Position numbers and translations under genes: made by a program. The notes below the pieces were generated by a model, which searched no databases, was not told where the DNA came from, and was given only the letters and a program-made list of their open reading frames with translations. From Lonepinella sp051851555 (GTDB lineage Bacteria; Pseudomonadota; Gammaproteobacteria; Enterobacterales; Pasteurellaceae), in the NCBI RefSeq assembly GCF_051851555.1, contig NZ_JBPDVH010000001.1, forward strand, positions 310,001 to 374,000: a stretch of 64,000 bases of DNA, in the 5' to 3' direction. Below, in pieces: positions 61,452-64,000 of the stretch; the stretch's first letter is position 1, and the number at the start of each line of letters is the position of its first letter.

Positions 61452-63254
61452 ATGAAAAATACCAAATTAAGTTATATCTTTGCGCTTTTCTTTCTAGCAC
61501 TAAGCCTTACTGGTGCATTTTTAGCATCATTAATTGAGCGTGATTTTGGGCGGATTGATGTCACCACCGTGAGTTTTATGACAGTAGAAAATAAACCCAT
61601 GGTCGCCAAATTATATCGCCCAATTTCAGCCACAGCAGAAACGCCGAAACCTGCGTTATTAGCGTTGCATGGTTATCAAAGTGATAAGGAAGCCACTAGC
61701 ACTTTTGGAGCATTAGAGCTGGCAAAACGAGGTTTTGTGGTATTAGCCATTGATCATTTTGGTCATGGTTATTCAACCCAATTACCCGCTGCCAATAAAA
61801 ATATGAGTGGCGCAAATAATGGCTATCAATATCTGAAAACCTTACCTTTTGTGGATAAGGATAAACTGGGTATTTTCGGGCATTCCACAGGTGGGCTAAA
61901 TGCCATTCGTGTGGCGAAATTAAATCCCGATCATAAAGCCGTAAACGGCTTGAGTAGCAGCGCAGGTGATAACGAATTACACAATTATCTTCTCACTCAA
62001 GGGCTTTATGAAGAAATTGGGGGCTACCGAGAAAAATCCTTTCCTGTCAAAGCATTAATTCATCATGAAAGCAGATTAACGGCTGTTGGATTATCTACTA
62101 ACGACACATTACAATGGGATCATACCTACGGCAATAGAGAAGACGGTTCTGCTCGCCGAGTGGCGTTAGTTGATGGCTCGCATTTGGGGGTGATGATCGC
62201 TAAACAAAGTAATAAAGAAGCGATTTTGTGGTTCAACCAAACTTTGCAAAATGGTCTGCAAGATCAGGATTGGATTAATCCAGATGAGCAAACCTATTGG
62301 TATAAAGAATTTGCGGGATTATTTGCTTTGTTTGCGGCCTTGGTTTCTGCTTTGTGTTTAGCCAATGCTTTATTGAAAAATGCCTACTTTTCCGCAATTA
62401 CACAAACAGTTACTCATAAAATGGCGATTTCTAAAACTACATGGAAATTATTTGCCTTAGTGAATATTGTTGCCACCATTATTCTTTACCCAATATTCAC
62501 TCAATGGGGTGGGGCGAATGAACCTATTGCCTCTGTATTGCCTTTTATGCCATTGGAAATGGGTAATGGCATTGTACTTTGGTTAGTGGTAAGTGCGGTG
62601 ATTAATTTGCTCTTTTTTGTGTTATGGAAAAAAGGTTCTACGATTTCACTGCGTGAATTTGGTGTATTCACCAACAATTCATCTTTAACCACATTTAATC
62701 TGATTTCTCGTTCATTGTTATTAGCCATATTACTTACGGCTTGGTTATACGCCATAGCGAGTTTTGTCCATACTTACTGGGGTGTAGAATTACGTTTCCT
62801 TTGGCCGTTACTCAAACCACTCACCGCTGAACGCATGGATTTATTTTTAGTTTATTGGTTACCAATATTATTTTTCTTCTTTGTTTTCAATGGATTAATT
62901 ATTAGTGTACAAATGAAACAAAAAAACGGGAAATCCTTTACATCCACACTTCTCACTTGGACAATTAAAACCAGCATTTTTGCCGCAGGTGGTTTAGTAA
63001 TTTTATGGCTATTTCATTTTATCCCGAATTTTATGCAAATCGGTCCCGGTTTTGATGTGATTGGTTTACCACAATTTGGCGGACGTTGGATGATGATGTT
63101 AGCCGTCATTATTCCCCAATTTATTATATTCAGCTTGATTAATCATTGGTGTTATTTGAAAACTGGCTATATTTATTTAGGCGTTTTCTTTACATCTATT
63201 TTAATGACGTGGATTTTGGTTGGAGGACAGGTCATTGGGCGATTTTTGGTTTAG
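61452..63254 (+). CDS. Membrane-anchored alpha/beta-hydrolase with multi-pass C-terminal domain
   Basis: A 600-residue protein. An N-terminal membrane segment (residues 8-27) is followed by an alpha/beta-hydrolase domain with LLALHGYQSDKEA, nucleophile Ser145 in GIFGHSTGG and probable catalytic His244 in VDGSHLG. From about residue 280 onward there are around eight membrane segments. The hydrolase domain is predicted on the outer face of the inner membrane. I know no function for this architecture. It closes the tetronate operon; 58 bases separate it from the cyclase gene, and an exact uptake signal lies at 62591-62599. Confidence 0.8.
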   Translation: MKNTKLSYIFALFFLALSLTGAFLASLIERDFGRIDVTTVSFMTVENKPMVAKLYRPISATAETPKPALLALHGYQSDKEATSTFGALELAKRGFVVLAIDHFGHGYSTQLPAANKNMSGANNGYQYLKTLPFVDKDKLGIFGHSTGGLNAIRVAKLNPDHKAVNGLSSSAGDNELHNYLLTQGLYEEIGGYREKSFPVKALIHHESRLTAVGLSTNDTLQWDHTYGNREDGSARRVALVDGSHLGVMIAKQSNKEAILWFNQTLQNGLQDQDWINPDEQTYWYKEFAGLFALFAALVSALCLANALLKNAYFSAITQTVTHKMAISKTTWKLFALVNIVATIILYPIFTQWGGANEPIASVLPFMPLEMGNGIVLWLVVSAVINLLFFVLWKKGSTISLREFGVFTNNSSLTTFNLISRSLLLAILLTAWLYAIASFVHTYWGVELRFLWPLLKPLTAERMDLFLVYWLPILFFFFVFNGLIISVQMKQKNGKSFTSTLLTWTIKTSIFAAGGLVILWLFHFIPNFMQIGPGFDVIGLPQFGGRWMMMLAVIIPQFIIFSLINHWCYLKTGYIYLGVFFTSILMTWILVGGQVIGRFLV

Positions 63255-63380
63255 TTTGACCATTCATGTGTTAAAGAAAACACATTATTAACTTAGTGGG
63301 GAGAAGATGATCACCCCATACAATAAGATCTAAAATGGGTTATTACTTTTTTATCCTTATTCAAAACTTCCGTCTACAGC

Positions 63381-63427
63381 AATTCAGTTTAATCTAAGAT
63401 TGAATCTTAAATTAAACTGAATTTTTT
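63381..63427 (+). terminator. Terminator at the end of the tetronate cluster
   Basis: AATTCAGTTTAAT and ATTAAACTGAATT form a 13-bp stem that continues inward with AAGATT and AATCTT, followed by six T. It lies 127 bases after the last gene. The rest of the 268-base gap before the next gene shows no other feature I can support. Confidence 0.88.
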
Positions 63428-63522
63428 GCTACGAAGCACTAATCACATCATATTTACTCTAGCTTGATGTCTGTTATAACAATTCCTGACGGTGTAATAA
63501 AAGCAAAATATGCGGTACTTTT

Positions 63523-64000
63523 TTACGATTTTTTCTTACCAATTCTCAACTGTTTCGCTGATAGCTCACTCACCACTTTTTGTCCTGTACGTTGTTCCAA
63601 TGCCACTCTAGCGGTGTGTGCCACTTCGCCACCTTGTTGAGCCACTTGTTTATTTTGCTCAAAATTTTCAGGGTTAACGGCATATGAAATGTCCTTGGCG
63701 GACGCTTCGGCAAGCATATTTAAAATCAGTTCGGTATTGGTCATATTATCTCGCAGATTTTCCTTTTTTAGCCCCTTGTGCTGTTTGTATTCTTTCACTG
63801 TTTTACCGCTCCATGCCTTGGTTAAAATATTGGTGAGAACGGCGAACTGTTGCCCTTCTTGCACGCCAGTGCGTTTCCATTCATCCGTAAGTTCTTTTCG
63901 GATTTCAATGCTTTTTAGGCGTTGATTAATCCAATCGTCTGAATAGCCTAGTCGTTGGTAATCTCGCAAAGCTCGTTCAATAGTGAGTTCAGGATCTTGC
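63523..64000 (-). CDS. BRO/DinD-like protein, C-terminal part (5' end outside window)
   Basis: The frame is open to the window edge (upstream residues DPELTIERALRDYQRLGYSD), so the TTG at 63969 is not the start. The visible 159 residues are helical and polar, with YSDDWINQRLKSIEIRKELTDEWKRTGV, LKKENLRDNMTNTELILNML and a basic end. This matches the C-terminal part of BRO-N domain proteins that resemble phage antirepressors and DinD; the BRO-N domain itself would lie outside the window. Such genes are often of phage origin. The assignment is from pattern memory, with moderate confidence. Confidence 0.65.
   Translation of the reverse strand, partial: QDPELTIERALRDYQRLGYSDDWINQRLKSIEIRKELTDEWKRTGVQEGQQFAVLTNILTKAWSGKTVKEYKQHKGLKKENLRDNMTNTELILNMLAEASAKDISYAVNPENFEQNKQVAQQGGEVAHTARVALEQRTGQKVVSELSAKQLRIGKKKS

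Overview
The window looks like a chromosome segment from a member of the Pasteurellaceae (Haemophilus/Aggregatibacter/Pasteurella group). About two dozen exact copies of the nine-base DNA uptake signal AAGTGCGGT (either strand) are scattered through genes and gaps, where roughly half a copy is expected by chance. Gene content and order agree with this: thrU-tyrU-glyT-thrT-tuf beside coaA, glpE-glpG-glpR, an oppABCDF operon, trifunctional nadR, and an H. influenzae-like tetronate catabolism operon. The DNA is AT-rich and gene-dense.

Region 1 (1-9.7 kb) is a complete-looking type I restriction-modification locus whose specificity gene is built for inversion. An expressed hsdS is followed by a toxin-antitoxin pair, a promoterless half-hsdS on the opposite strand, another half-hsdS on the same strand, then hsdR and a tyrosine recombinase. 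Short 5' and long 3' inverted repeats flank the target-recognition cassettes. Region 2 (9.8-24.8 kb) is housekeeping: rmuC, glpEGR, a Gcr-type membrane protein, a compact nrdB-nrdA pair with an NrdR-like box, icd, rluE, nudJ, yagU, mioC and gyrB. Region 3 (24.9-33.8 kb) is a second, unrelated type I locus. It starts with an 81-bp tandem array, then an hsdM that begins with an octanucleotide repeat (out of frame at present) and carries an internal amber codon. After that come hsdS, a frameshifted FRG-domain gene, a RAYT transposase embedded in its probable REP palindromes, a small ORF and hsdR.

Region 4 (33.9-50.9 kb) is again core genome: tuf, four tRNAs, coaA, opp, a phosphoesterase with nadR, an FMN riboswitch with ribB, yibQ-envC, gpmA, narQ and a GNAT acetyltransferase. 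Region 5 (50.8-63.3 kb) is a large catabolic cluster for C4 acid sugars under a DeoR-family regulator and a near-perfect CRP site: ltnD, otnK, otnC, otnI, a GntP permease, a secreted esterase, denD, a second GntP permease, a cyclase-family hydrolase and a membrane-bound alpha/beta hydrolase. The window ends inside a BRO-like gene.

The most notable point is that two separate type I systems within 34 kb each carry a different switching device: cassette inversion of hsdS in one, and repeat-tract slippage at the start of hsdM in the other. This suggests locally concentrated, combinatorial control of DNA methylation. A second candidate is the enlarged tetronate cluster, whose added hydrolases suggest that esters or lactones of threonate or erythronate are used.
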